From Acinetobacter sp. TGL-Y2 (GTDB lineage Bacteria; Pseudomonadota; Gammaproteobacteria; Pseudomonadales; Moraxellaceae): a stretch of DNA of 64,000 bases. Below are positions 46,957-56,363 of the stretch, in pieces. The notes below the pieces were generated by a model. The model was not told the DNA's origin. It saw only the letters and a list, made by a program, of their open reading frames with translations, and ran no database searches. The stretch spans positions 2,914,001 to 2,978,000 of the forward strand of contig NZ_CP015110.1 of the NCBI RefSeq assembly GCF_001612555.1, given 5' to 3'. The position numbers were made by a program, and so were the translations under genes. Each line of letters begins with the position of its first letter. Position 1 is the stretch's first letter.

Positions 46957-49332
46957 TTATTTTATATTTGCATCCAGTAATGCTTGGTAGCTCTCTTTAA
47001 AAATAGCATAATCAATAAATTGGGCTGCATTATCATCTAGACTTTGAATCAAAGCAGGTTTAAAATTTTCTGCTTTCAATGCGACATAAGCTTTGGCTAG
47101 TACTTTCGCTGTCTTGTGCAATTCAGCAAGCTCGCTCTTTTCTACAGTGTTTTCTACTGTAAATTTCTGCACATAATATCGTGCAAAAATAGCTTCGGCT
47201 GACTTATATTGCTTACTCAGTTTTTGCACTTCTACCGTGCTCTGATGGGTATCTAATACGCCTTCCACTATACGATCAACATCATTTCCTAGGCTTTGAT
47301 CAAACTGTGAATCCTCATTTAAATGATGCTTTTCTTGTAAAGCTTGTACTTTTTCAAGTGGCTGACCTTCTAAGCTATAAATATCTTCATCTGAAAAAAT
47401 ATACGCATACACAGACGCAATTTCTTGTAAGTCTTTTGCTGAATATTGCTTCACAAGCGCTGGTTTTTCTTGGGTCAATTTGGCAATGAAGACTGCTTTA
47501 TAGGTTTTATCATAAGAATCTGTTTGCAAATAAACCTTGCTTGCCAAATCTTCTAGTTGCTCATCCCAACTGAGTGTATTGGCTTCAGATTCGCCTTCTG
47601 ATGATGGTGTTTCACTTTTACCTGTAAAAGTTTCAATCAAACTTCCTTTGAATGCTTCTTGAAACGATTTCGCTTGGCTTAATGCCTGACGGTCTATTTT
47701 AGTGGCATTGCCATAATTTAAAATTTCCATGTCAAATTTCACATTCAGTTTACGCTGCAAAAGCTCGTAATCGAAGGCTAAATCATAATCCATATGAATA
47801 GCACGGCCTTGTGCATCCAAAACAACGTCCATCACTAATGGCGTACGTTTAGAAGGTGGAGGCATTGACGCTTCAATTTCAGACTTATGCGCAGACCATA
47901 ACTGTTTAAATTGTTCTGCAGTCACCAACTGATTTTGATCATAATCAGCAAACGTGTCATTCAATTTTTCTTTCTGCTTCGCCTGATTGCTTTTAGCAAG
48001 TTGCGCATCAGATGGCGTATCCGCTGCAATCACATCAATATCATAATGATAATCGCAATAAGCAACATCGCCCATTCGAGCCTCAACCACATTCTTTTCT
48101 AATGCGCTACACTGCTCTTCAGATAAGATTCGGCTAGAAGCCTCTTCTGAATATTCACCTTCACTCGATTCTTCTTGTGCAGTGTCTACAGCAGCTGAAT
48201 GTTCATCATCTTGAGAATATGCGTCATCTGAAGCGCTTTCTGCAGTCGCATCTGCTGCATATTCGGTATCAGAAGCCTCATGTCCTTGATCATTCAAATG
48301 ATTTGTAATGGCTTCATGGAGCTCATACATTGCACGCTGCGCAGGATCAGCATCTACTGCTTCTGCTGCTGCAGCATTTACCGCTTCATCCGTAATCTCT
48401 GCACTCGCATCTTCTTCAGCCTCATATTCATCACTGAGGACTTTCGCAACTTTAGAGGTATCCACTTTCAAAACTGAATCGACTAAATATGTACGGTTAA
48501 CTAATGCATACAGCTCTGCCTGTAACATTAATTCATCCACTGTCGATTGGATTCTAATTTTCTCAACTGCACCCTTAGCTTTGTCATCTGCAGTTAAAGC
48601 AATGGTCTTCACTTGGTTTTCAGGAGCCAATACATAAGTGGTCGCCCCAGATTGCTTCAAAAATTCCACAAAGGCTTTGACATCAACATTGGCAATATCG
48701 TTTTTATATTTAGAAAAATCATAGAAGGCAAATTGGTTTTGATCTTGCGGGTTTGCCAAATAAGGCATCAATGAAAAAATGTTGCTATAAAACTTCGATT
48801 CTTTAAAATCAATGACCGATGGAATACGTGCGTGTACCAATAAATTGGGTTTCTGATATTTGGCATCCACATTAAATGTTGCAATTTTCTGACGATAATT
48901 CACAGTGCCATCATAATTAAACTGTAAATCTTTCAAGATACTTTCAAAATAGCCCGCTCCTTTGCCAAAGACTTCATTGAGTGAATAATGCTCATTTTTT
49001 GAAGCCTCTTGCAATACGGCTTGTTTTTGAGCATGACTCAACTGAATATTTTGTTGTTTTAAATACTGGTTTAGCTTTTGTTCCAAAGCGCGATCTATCG
49101 GCTTGAGCGTTTTTTTCGCGTTATTTTTCCCCTGAGTCGAATTTTGCTCAATGTTTAATTTCACCCCACCACGGTAATCAAAGTTGGGGTATTCATAAAT
49201 GGCATTGATGCCTTGAATCGCACGCTGTGCCGTACTCTGATTTTGAGCAATGGAATTGGATTTTGTGACATGTTGAGCACACCCGCTTAGACTCAACCCT
49301 AAAAGACAAAGTGATAAATACTTTAAACGCAT
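46957..49332 (-). CDS. Large lipoprotein of unknown function
   Basis: This 791-residue protein has a lipoprotein signal peptide whose lipobox LSGC gives Cys18 as the lipidated residue. The residues after Cys are Ala and Gln, so the Lol system would send it to the outer membrane (inference). Residues about 300-400 form a strongly acidic Ala/Glu/Asp/Ser-rich linker between two structured regions. The second region has two Cys (in SEEQCSAL and VAYCDYHY) that could form a disulfide. I do not recognise the family. It is a single-gene unit. Confidence 0.7.
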   Translation of the reverse strand: MRLKYLSLCLLGLSLSGCAQHVTKSNSIAQNQSTAQRAIQGINAIYEYPNFDYRGGVKLNIEQNSTQGKNNAKKTLKPIDRALEQKLNQYLKQQNIQLSHAQKQAVLQEASKNEHYSLNEVFGKGAGYFESILKDLQFNYDGTVNYRQKIATFNVDAKYQKPNLLVHARIPSVIDFKESKFYSNIFSLMPYLANPQDQNQFAFYDFSKYKNDIANVDVKAFVEFLKQSGATTYVLAPENQVKTIALTADDKAKGAVEKIRIQSTVDELMLQAELYALVNRTYLVDSVLKVDTSKVAKVLSDEYEAEEDASAEITDEAVNAAAAEAVDADPAQRAMYELHEAITNHLNDQGHEASDTEYAADATAESASDDAYSQDDEHSAAVDTAQEESSEGEYSEEASSRILSEEQCSALEKNVVEARMGDVAYCDYHYDIDVIAADTPSDAQLAKSNQAKQKEKLNDTFADYDQNQLVTAEQFKQLWSAHKSEIEASMPPPSKRTPLVMDVVLDAQGRAIHMDYDLAFDYELLQRKLNVKFDMEILNYGNATKIDRQALSQAKSFQEAFKGSLIETFTGKSETPSSEGESEANTLSWDEQLEDLASKVYLQTDSYDKTYKAVFIAKLTQEKPALVKQYSAKDLQEIASVYAYIFSDEDIYSLEGQPLEKVQALQEKHHLNEDSQFDQSLGNDVDRIVEGVLDTHQSTVEVQKLSKQYKSAEAIFARYYVQKFTVENTVEKSELAELHKTAKVLAKAYVALKAENFKPALIQSLDDNAAQFIDYAIFKESYQALLDANIK

Positions 49333-49560
49333 AATTTTTTTAAAACCCAGATTATTTATAGTTTATTTAAGAATAATGAAGATAGAACCTTCATCGCGTG
49401 ATTCTAGCAAAAGTTGCTTTTAAAATAGATGATTTAATCTACCAATTCGCCTTTCTGACATTTTTTTAATTCGGCGCTATCAATGTTTTTTTGGCAATTC
49501 AGCTCATACTCTGATTAACAATTGAATATTTTTAATATTTACAGATTTAGGAATTATAAA

Positions 49561-51384
49561 ATGCCAGCATATAAAGCGCCTGTCCGTGACATTCGTTTCT
49601 TGATGAATGAGGTCTTTGACTATCCAGCGCACTACAAAACTTTAAGCAACGGCGAAGCTGCTGATTCAGACACCATTGATATGATTATCGACGGTGCTGC
49701 CGATTTTTGTGAAAATATCTTGTCCCCTTTAAACCAAACAGGCGATGAAGAAGGCTGTCATTTTAAAGATGGTGAAGTCACTACACCTAAAGGCTTTAAA
49801 GAAGCTTATGACCAATTTGTTCAAGGTGGGTGGCAAGGTCTGTCTTATCCTGAAGAGTTCGGCGGTCAAGGTCTGCCAATGTCTTTGAACTTGGTAAAGT
49901 CTGAAATGATGGGAACGGCGAACTGGTCATTTACCATGTACCCTGGTTTAAGCATGGGTTGTATGAACACCATCATGCAGTTTGGTACAGATGAGCAAAA
50001 AAATACTTATATGCCACATCTGACCGCAGGTACATGGGCAGGCACAATGTGCTTGACTGAGCCACAGTGTGGTACTGACTTAGGTCAGGTCAAAACCAAA
50101 GCAGAACCCACTGCTGAAGGCACTTATAAAATCACAGGTACCAAGATCTTTATTTCGGCGGGTGAACATGATCTGACTGAAAATATCATTCATATCGTGC
50201 TTGCGCGTCTACCCGATGCTCCTGCGGGCACCAAGGGAATTTCACTGTTTATCGTGCCTAAATTCCTGCCGACAGCAGAAGGTACAGTAGGCGAGCGTAA
50301 CCCAGTGACCTGTGGTTCGATTGAACACAAAATGGGAATTCGCGCCTCTGCAACTGCGGTACTGAATTTTGATGGCGCAATCGGTTATTTGATAGGTGAG
50401 AAACATCGAGGTTTACATGCGATGTTTACCTTTATGAATACCGCACGTATTGGTACAGCTGTTCAAGGTTTAGCGCATGCAGAATTGGCATTCCAAGGTT
50501 CACTGCCTTATGCCAAAGAACGTATGTCTATGCGCGCGCTTTCTGGCAAAAAAGATCCTGAAAAAGTGGCCGATGCCATTATTCATCATGCCGATGTTCG
50601 TCGCATGTTGTTAACCCAAAAAGCCATTGCTGAAGGTGGTCGTTCAATGATTTATCATGCAGCACAGCTGGCAGATAAAATGACCGATGCACTCATTCAA
50701 GGTGATCAAGCCAAGTTTGATGAATATGACGACAAACTGGGTTTCTATACGCCGATTTTAAAGGGTTTCTTAACTGAACTTGGTTTAGAGGCTGCCAATC
50801 ACGGTATGCAAATCTTCGGTGGGCATGGCTATATTAAAGAACATGGCATGGAACAAATCGTGCGTGATGCACGCATCTCAACCTTGTATGAAGGCACAAC
50901 AGGGGTTCAAGCACTGGATTTAATCGGTCGTAAAGTGCTTTTGTCTTCTAAAGGTAAAGTGGTCCGCGACTATACTGCTGAAATTTTAAAATTCTGTGGT
51001 CAACATGCCCGCAATAAATACATGCGCCGTTTCGCATGGGACTTAACCAAGGCTTGTGCACAGTGGAATGCCCTAACAGTGCGTATCATGCTGGCTGCAC
51101 GCAAGGACCGTGACATCGTGTCTTCTGCATCTGTCGATTTCCTGATGTTCTCAGGTTATGTGATGATGGCGTACTACTGGGCACAACAAGCTGCGGTTGC
51201 ATCTGCAAAACTTGCCAATGGTGATGGCGCAGAAACCCCTGAGTTCTATAAAGCTAAAATTAAAGTGGCAGATTTCTACTTTGAACGTTTGTTGCCCCGC
51301 ACTCAAGGTCATGCTGAATCCATGGTTAATCCATCTAAAACAATGATGTCTCTTGGTGCTGAAAATTTTAGTTTTGATTATTAA
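49561..51384 (+). CDS. Acyl-CoA dehydrogenase, long form with C-terminal domain
   Basis: This flavoenzyme starts beta-oxidation. The ATG at 49561 gives MPAYKAPVRDIRFLMNEVFDY, 607 residues, the usual N-terminus of this family; an upstream in-frame start at 49522 is less likely. The FAD-binding segment MCLTEPQCGTDLGQVKT and the catalytic-region text STLYEGTTGVQALDLIGRK are clear. The extra C-terminal domain of about 130 residues is typical of long Acinetobacter and Pseudomonas acyl-CoA dehydrogenases. The chain-length preference is unknown. Confidence 0.9.
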   Translation: MPAYKAPVRDIRFLMNEVFDYPAHYKTLSNGEAADSDTIDMIIDGAADFCENILSPLNQTGDEEGCHFKDGEVTTPKGFKEAYDQFVQGGWQGLSYPEEFGGQGLPMSLNLVKSEMMGTANWSFTMYPGLSMGCMNTIMQFGTDEQKNTYMPHLTAGTWAGTMCLTEPQCGTDLGQVKTKAEPTAEGTYKITGTKIFISAGEHDLTENIIHIVLARLPDAPAGTKGISLFIVPKFLPTAEGTVGERNPVTCGSIEHKMGIRASATAVLNFDGAIGYLIGEKHRGLHAMFTFMNTARIGTAVQGLAHAELAFQGSLPYAKERMSMRALSGKKDPEKVADAIIHHADVRRMLLTQKAIAEGGRSMIYHAAQLADKMTDALIQGDQAKFDEYDDKLGFYTPILKGFLTELGLEAANHGMQIFGGHGYIKEHGMEQIVRDARISTLYEGTTGVQALDLIGRKVLLSSKGKVVRDYTAEILKFCGQHARNKYMRRFAWDLTKACAQWNALTVRIMLAARKDRDIVSSASVDFLMFSGYVMMAYYWAQQAAVASAKLANGDGAETPEFYKAKIKVADFYFERLLPRTQGHAESMVNPSKTMMSLGAENFSFDY

Positions 51385-51429
51385 ATTTTGAGACTTGAGA
51401 CTTGAATTTATTTAAAATCATTTGAATCG

Positions 51430-51455
51430 AAGAGCGCTACGGCGCTCTTTCTTAT
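51430..51455 (+). terminator. Terminator after the acyl-CoA dehydrogenase gene
   Basis: AAGAGCGC pairs with GCGCTCTT around a TACG tetraloop, followed by a T-rich but interrupted tail. Confidence 0.75.
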
Positions 51456-51610
51456 TGTAAAAGTTCGGCTGAATATGCGCTACAGATACATTTTTACGCA
51501 ATTTTAAGACTTCACTCATCCAATGTGTGCTCTTATGATCGAATGGTTTTATACAGGTTGCAATTGTATTAAATGCCCTTTCAATTCATCATTAAATAAA
51601 AGAGAGAGAA

Positions 51611-52210
51611 ATGAAAAAAATCATACTTGCTTTAAGTTGTCTCACCTTAGCCACGACAACATTATGGGCTGATTCTTCAACCAGCAAGCAATTGCCACTT
51701 ACGGCTCAAAATGCATATCAAAGCTTAGATTACAGCGCAAGTGGATCGGCAGAAGTCAGCATTAATCGTCCAGTCAATGAAGTTTTCAACATCCTCACCA
51801 ATGTAAATACTTGGCCAAAAATCAACAAAGGGGTAACCAAAGCCATTGCACCTGAAAAAGTGACTATGCAAAAAGGAACCAAATTCAGGGAATCTATCGC
51901 GAGCCCAATCCCCGGGATTCAAGACTGGAGCAATGAATGGACTGTTGTTGAATTTGAAAAAAATAAGAAATTTGTCATTTCAGGCATCGAAGAGTTTGCT
52001 CAAGTCCCTATTCATTCGAAAATCACCTATGAGTTTAACGCAAAAGATCATCAGACCACAGAATTTGAGCGTACGATTGAAGTCACACTGAATGAACAAT
52101 TTATCAAGGGCGCAGCCCCTGCTGAAGTTGAAGCTTTATATCGTTTCATTGGCTCTCAATGGGAAATGGCCAATCATTTAAAACATTATGTGGAAGCACA
52201 GCCAAAATAG
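51611..52210 (+). CDS. Secreted SRPBCC-fold protein
   Basis: This 199-residue protein has a signal peptide (about 1-20, ending LWA) and a START/polyketide-cyclase-like domain. SVNRPVNEVFNILTNVNTWP is the typical first strand-helix, here beginning SINRPVNEV. A periplasmic lipid- or hydrophobe-binding role is likely, but no ligand can be assigned. The ATG follows AGAGAGAG. A long hairpin ends the gene. Confidence 0.75.
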   Translation: MKKIILALSCLTLATTTLWADSSTSKQLPLTAQNAYQSLDYSASGSAEVSINRPVNEVFNILTNVNTWPKINKGVTKAIAPEKVTMQKGTKFRESIASPIPGIQDWSNEWTVVEFEKNKKFVISGIEEFAQVPIHSKITYEFNAKDHQTTEFERTIEVTLNEQFIKGAAPAEVEALYRFIGSQWEMANHLKHYVEAQPK

Positions 52211-52218
52211 CACATAAG

Positions 52219-52255
52219 ATTTAGCCCTAAGCTGCTGGGTAGTTTAGGGCTAAAT
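52219..52255. terminator. Strong hairpin after the SRPBCC gene
   Basis: ATTTAGCCCTAA pairs perfectly with TTAGGGCTAAAT over a 13-nt loop. The U-tail is weak, so it may act as a 3' stabilising structure or as a modest terminator. Confidence 0.6.
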
Positions 52256-52301
52256 TTAGAGAGGATAAATCGTCAGCCGATTAAGTCCGACTATAGTGAT
52301 T

Positions 52302-52724
52302 TTAACTGGCTTTGAATTCTTTAATTTCAATGCCTTTGTCTTTCACCAATTCAACGGTACCTTCCATCACGCCATTAAAATCTTTGAAATGGATCGACAC
52401 GCCATTGTCATTGGCAAGTTTAATGCCACTGCCTGAAACGACACGTTTTAAATCATGAGTTTTACCTGAATTATCGGTGAGCTGTGCCGTTTCAAAATCA
52501 TCCGTGGTTTTTAACGCAATGGTCAGATCTTGGGGGCCTGTAAAATTGATTGTTTTGACTGCATCAGCCACCTGATCTACAGGCGCATTGGCTGTCATAT
52601 CTGTTGTTGTGGTTTGTGTCATCGACGCGTTGTCTTGAGTCATCGCGGTTTGCGTCTCAGGATTTTTGTCGGTACAGGCGGTTAAAGCCAATGTCAGGAT
52701 TGCCGCAGTTAAAATGTATTTCAT
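52302..52724 (-). CDS. Small lipoprotein of unknown function
   Basis: This 140-residue protein has the lipobox LTAC (Cys17), then a Thr/Gln/Asp/Met-rich spacer (to about residue 50), then a compact C-terminal domain (TINFTGPQDLTIALKTT and DLKRVVSGSGIKLANDNG). The residues after Cys are Thr and Asp, and Asp at +2 is classically the inner-membrane retention signal, though here it is at +3. I do not recognise the family. Short direct repeats lie upstream. Confidence 0.7.
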   Translation of the reverse strand: MKYILTAAILTLALTACTDKNPETQTAMTQDNASMTQTTTTDMTANAPVDQVADAVKTINFTGPQDLTIALKTTDDFETAQLTDNSGKTHDLKRVVSGSGIKLANDNGVSIHFKDFNGVMEGTVELVKDKGIEIKEFKAS

Positions 52725-52978
52725 ATTGTTATCATCCTATATTGTTAAAAAACCATTCAGAACGTCACTCAGAAAGCTCTCAAAAGCCACTCAGAAAAAT
52801 GAGAAAATCACCAAGAACTTAATTTTCTCAGCTCAATGAAGGCTTGATAAGGGATATTTACAGGAATGGTCTAAAACATTACGCATGAGATGCATTTCAA
52901 ATAGAACGGATTCATCTCTTTTATTTAGCAAAGCCTATGAAGAGTACATTTTGATTAAAATGTGAATCTAACTCGAAT

Positions 52979-54133
52979 TTACAAAAACGCTTCCAAAACT
53001 GAGTTGAGGAACACATGCCCTTGTGCAGTACACGCAATACGACTTTGATTATCGACCATCAGCTTTCGAGCACGCAATGACGTTAAGCTATCATCTAGTG
53101 TAGACAGCGCTAAACCTGTACGCTCAGCATAATACTCTGCTGTTACACCTTGATTTAAACGCAGAGCATTCATCATAAACTCAAACGGCATTTCCGCTGC
53201 TTCAATTTTCTTGAACTGTAAATTTTCAGCAGGCACCTTGGCTAAATAATCTTTCGGCAAGCGTGTTTTTTGAAAGCGGTATACACCATCACTCATGCTC
53301 ACTTTTCCATGTGCACCAGCACCGATGGCTAAATAATCCCCAAATTGCCAATAATTCAAATTATGATTCGAGGGCAATTCTTTGCGCCATGCCGACACTT
53401 CATAATTGATGAAACCTTGTGCCTTTAAATAGGCTTCACCCTGTTCTTGAATATCTTCTAAAACGTCATCGACTGGTAAAACGGGTTGTGTTCTAAAAAA
53501 TACGGTATTCGGCTCAATGGTCAGTTGATACCATGAAATATGGGTTGCACCATGCTCAACTGCCAATTTCAAATCTAACAATGCTTGTTCCAAAGTCTGC
53601 TCTGGTAAGCCATGCATCAAATCAACATTAATACGATCAAAACCTGCTTCACGTGCTAGACCAATCGCAGAAATGGCATCTGCATTAGAGTGAATACGCC
53701 CGAGTTTGTTTAAATGCTCGCTGTTAAAACTCTGTACGCCTATAGATAGACGATTGATGCCTGCCTCTAAATACCCCGCAAACGGATCATGTTCCACTGT
53801 GCCTGGATTGGCCTCTAACGTAATTTCACAGCTCTCTTCAAAAGGGATCATCGTACGTAATTGGTCAAACAAGCCTTGATAACCTTTTGCGGAAATCAGC
53901 GATGGCGTTCCCCCGCCAATAAATACGCTATGTACTTTTCGCCCTTGTGCAAAATCGACTTGCGTTTTAAAGTCTTCAACCAAGGCTTTTAAATATTCCT
54001 GCTCTAAGTCTAAAGACAATGCGCCGTTGGGAACTGCATGCGAGTTGAAGTCGCAATACGGACATTTACGCACACACCAAGGCATATGAACATATAACGA
54101 CATCGGGATATTTGCAGGATTTAAATCAGCCAA
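52979..54133 (-). CDS. hemW: Radical SAM haem chaperone HemW
   Basis: This 384-residue radical SAM protein has the cluster motif Cys20-x3-Cys24-x2-Cys27 in CVRKCPYCDFNSH. It lacks the strictly coproporphyrinogen-specific features of HemN, and the family is best described as HemW, which binds haem and delivers it to respiratory enzymes. The GGGTPSL glycine-rich motif follows near residue 73. It is the usual size. Confidence 0.92.
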   Translation of the reverse strand: MADLNPANIPMSLYVHMPWCVRKCPYCDFNSHAVPNGALSLDLEQEYLKALVEDFKTQVDFAQGRKVHSVFIGGGTPSLISAKGYQGLFDQLRTMIPFEESCEITLEANPGTVEHDPFAGYLEAGINRLSIGVQSFNSEHLNKLGRIHSNADAISAIGLAREAGFDRINVDLMHGLPEQTLEQALLDLKLAVEHGATHISWYQLTIEPNTVFFRTQPVLPVDDVLEDIQEQGEAYLKAQGFINYEVSAWRKELPSNHNLNYWQFGDYLAIGAGAHGKVSMSDGVYRFQKTRLPKDYLAKVPAENLQFKKIEAAEMPFEFMMNALRLNQGVTAEYYAERTGLALSTLDDSLTSLRARKLMVDNQSRIACTAQGHVFLNSVLEAFL

Positions 54134-54246
54134 GGAAAAAGCTCAAACACTTAAAAAAGGCATTTTAACATGTCTACATCATAACTCTGCGTTATTGTAT
54201 TTAATTTGCTTTAGACTCATTTTAAGACCATAAGTGAATAAAATTT

Positions 54247-54708
54247 ATGATTAAAATATCCAGTCATTTGCTTATCTTTCTACCGCTTGTGTTTGGTATT
54301 GGTGTGGCGATGACCTTTCAAACTGCCATTAATACTCAACTCAGAGAATACCTTCATTCTCCTATTCAAGCTGCATTTTTATCATTTTTAACTGGTACAA
54401 TCCTGCTTGGACTCATGGTCATGTTCCAATCTGGCCCAAAACCCAACATAAGTAGCTTAGGTCAAATTCCTTGGCATTTATGGTTAGGGGGGATTCTTGG
54501 GGTATATGCCATTAGTATCAGTATTTATGCTGCCCCAAAAATTGGTTTTTTAACCTTGTCCGGTTTGATTGTTTTTGGTCAAATTGTGATGTCGATGATC
54601 GTGGATCAATTTGGATTACTCGGCACTGAAAAAACACCTGTAAACTGGCAACGCCTTTTGGGTGGTATGATTATTTTTGTCGGTGTGATGCTAACCTTGC
54701 AACGCTAA
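54247..54708 (+). CDS. DMT-family inner membrane protein (DUF606/YdcZ-like)
   Basis: This 153-residue protein has five predicted helices. It matches the half-size DMT transporters of the YdcZ/DUF606 group, which act as pairs or homodimers with unknown substrates: it has GIGVAMTFQTAINTQLREY at the N-terminus and WLGGILGVYAISISIYAAPK centrally. It lies 25 bp upstream of abeM on the same strand, so the two are probably cotranscribed. Confidence 0.8.
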   Translation: MIKISSHLLIFLPLVFGIGVAMTFQTAINTQLREYLHSPIQAAFLSFLTGTILLGLMVMFQSGPKPNISSLGQIPWHLWLGGILGVYAISISIYAAPKIGFLTLSGLIVFGQIVMSMIVDQFGLLGTEKTPVNWQRLLGGMIIFVGVMLTLQR

Positions 54709-54733
54709 TGTTTTGTCTTCCATTCTTATTAAA

Positions 54734-56107
54734 ATGAGTATTTTTGTGTCAACAGTCGTGAGTACCCGCTTTGAGTTAAAACATCTTTTTCATTTGATGA
54801 TTCCGATTTTGATCACACAATTTTCTCAAGCAGGCTTAGGGCTGGTCGACACCATCATGGCAGGACATTTGTCGGCTATTGATTTGGCAGCGATTGCCGT
54901 CGGTGTCGGTCTGTGGTTACCAATTGTGCTGCTGTTTAGTGGCATCATGATTGCCACTACGCCGCTGGTTGCAGAGGCCCATGGTGCCAGAACCCCTGAA
55001 AAAATTGCCACCATTGCCCGCCAGTCTTTATGGGTTGCACTGATTTTAGGTGTACTTGCGGGCGTGATTTTACAGTTTATGCCTGCGTTATTGCCCTTAT
55101 TTGGCGTGCCTGAAAATCTGATTCCTAAAGCCAGTTTGTTTTTACACTCGATTGGATTTGGTATGCCCGCTGTGACCATGTATGCAGCCTTACGCGGCTA
55201 TTCCGAAGCATTAGGTTATCCAAGACCTGTGACCGTCATTAGCCTGCTGTCTTTGCTCGCACTGATTCCCTTAAATATCATTTTTATGTATGGCTGGGGT
55301 CCTATTCCAGAACTGGGTAGTGCTGGCTGCGGTTTTGCGACCGCAATTTTACAATGGCTGATGTTGTTGACTTTGGCCACTTATATTTATAAAAGCCGTT
55401 CTTATCAAAAAACACAAATTTTCACTCGATGGGAAGCTTTAGATGCCTACTGGATTAAGCGAATCTTGGTGTTGGGCTTACCCATTGGTCTCGCGATTTT
55501 CTTTGAGGTCAGTATTTTTAGTACCGCAGCCATTGTGATTAGTCCACTCGGTGAAACGACCGTGGCTGCCCACCAAATTGCAATGTCGGTGACTTCACAA
55601 CTGTTTATGATTCCGATGTCACTGGCGATTGCGTTGACCATTCGTATTGGCTTTTATTATGGACAACAAAACTGGGCTGCTATGCGCCGAGTACAGTGTT
55701 TAGGTTTAATTTCAGGTACAGTCTTTGCATTTGCCACTATGGCATTGATCTGGTTTTTCCGACCTGAGATTGTTGCTCTCTACAGTACAGATCTGGATGT
55801 AGCTCAAGTTGCGATCTATTTACTGTTATTTGCTATGGCGTACCAGATTATGGATGCATGGCAAATTAGTGCAGCAGGTTGTTTACGTGGGATGCAAGAC
55901 ACCCAAGGTCCGATGTGGATCACTATGCTTGCCTACTGGATCATTGCCTTCCCTGTCGGTTTATATTTAGCGCGCTATACCGACTTCGGTGCTGCAGGCG
56001 TTTGGATTGGACTGATTGTGGGTCTGAGCATTGCTTGTGTACTGTTACTGACACGCTTATATATGAACAATAAGCGACTGGAAACGTCCTCCGCTCAGCC
56101 TGAATAA
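54734..56107 (+). CDS. abeM: MATE-family multidrug efflux pump AbeM
   Basis: This Na+ or H+-coupled multidrug efflux protein of the NorM type has 457 residues and 12 helices. The text LTQFSQAGLGLVDTIMAGHL (here beginning ITQF) and PLVAEAHGAR mark the first half, and AAGCLRGMQDTQGPMW the second. It resembles A. baumannii AbeM closely along its length, so I use that name. The ATG at 54734 is chosen over an upstream TTG. The drug range in this species is not known. Confidence 0.9.
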   Translation: MSIFVSTVVSTRFELKHLFHLMIPILITQFSQAGLGLVDTIMAGHLSAIDLAAIAVGVGLWLPIVLLFSGIMIATTPLVAEAHGARTPEKIATIARQSLWVALILGVLAGVILQFMPALLPLFGVPENLIPKASLFLHSIGFGMPAVTMYAALRGYSEALGYPRPVTVISLLSLLALIPLNIIFMYGWGPIPELGSAGCGFATAILQWLMLLTLATYIYKSRSYQKTQIFTRWEALDAYWIKRILVLGLPIGLAIFFEVSIFSTAAIVISPLGETTVAAHQIAMSVTSQLFMIPMSLAIALTIRIGFYYGQQNWAAMRRVQCLGLISGTVFAFATMALIWFFRPEIVALYSTDLDVAQVAIYLLLFAMAYQIMDAWQISAAGCLRGMQDTQGPMWITMLAYWIIAFPVGLYLARYTDFGAAGVWIGLIVGLSIACVLLLTRLYMNNKRLETSSAQPE

Positions 56108-56162
56108 CAGATTCTTATAAGGGTAATTTTAGATCAACCTATTGAAAAATATAATTTATAAA

Positions 56163-56196
56163 AATAAAGCCTGAAAAATCAGGCTTTATTTTTTTC
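56163..56196 (+). terminator. Terminator after abeM
   Basis: AATAAAGCCTGA pairs with TCAGGCTTTATT around a 4-nt loop, followed by six or more T. Confidence 0.9.
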
Positions 56197-56363
56197 AATT
56201 CAATCGGATCAAGCCCAAGCCCCTGTGTCATGGGGCGAGGCATAAGCAAATATGCGTTTTATCATAAGCAAAAGATATAATCATACGAAAAATTGAGATA
56301 AATTATACTTCAACTATCGCTTAATATTTAATCCAAATTATCACTCATAAATTGGGTTGAATC

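Noticed and set aside
47916..47957. Possible EF-hand loop DYDQNQLVTAEQF in the large lipoprotein
   Set aside because: The Gly at loop position 6 is missing and the Glu is one residue early, so calcium binding is not supported.
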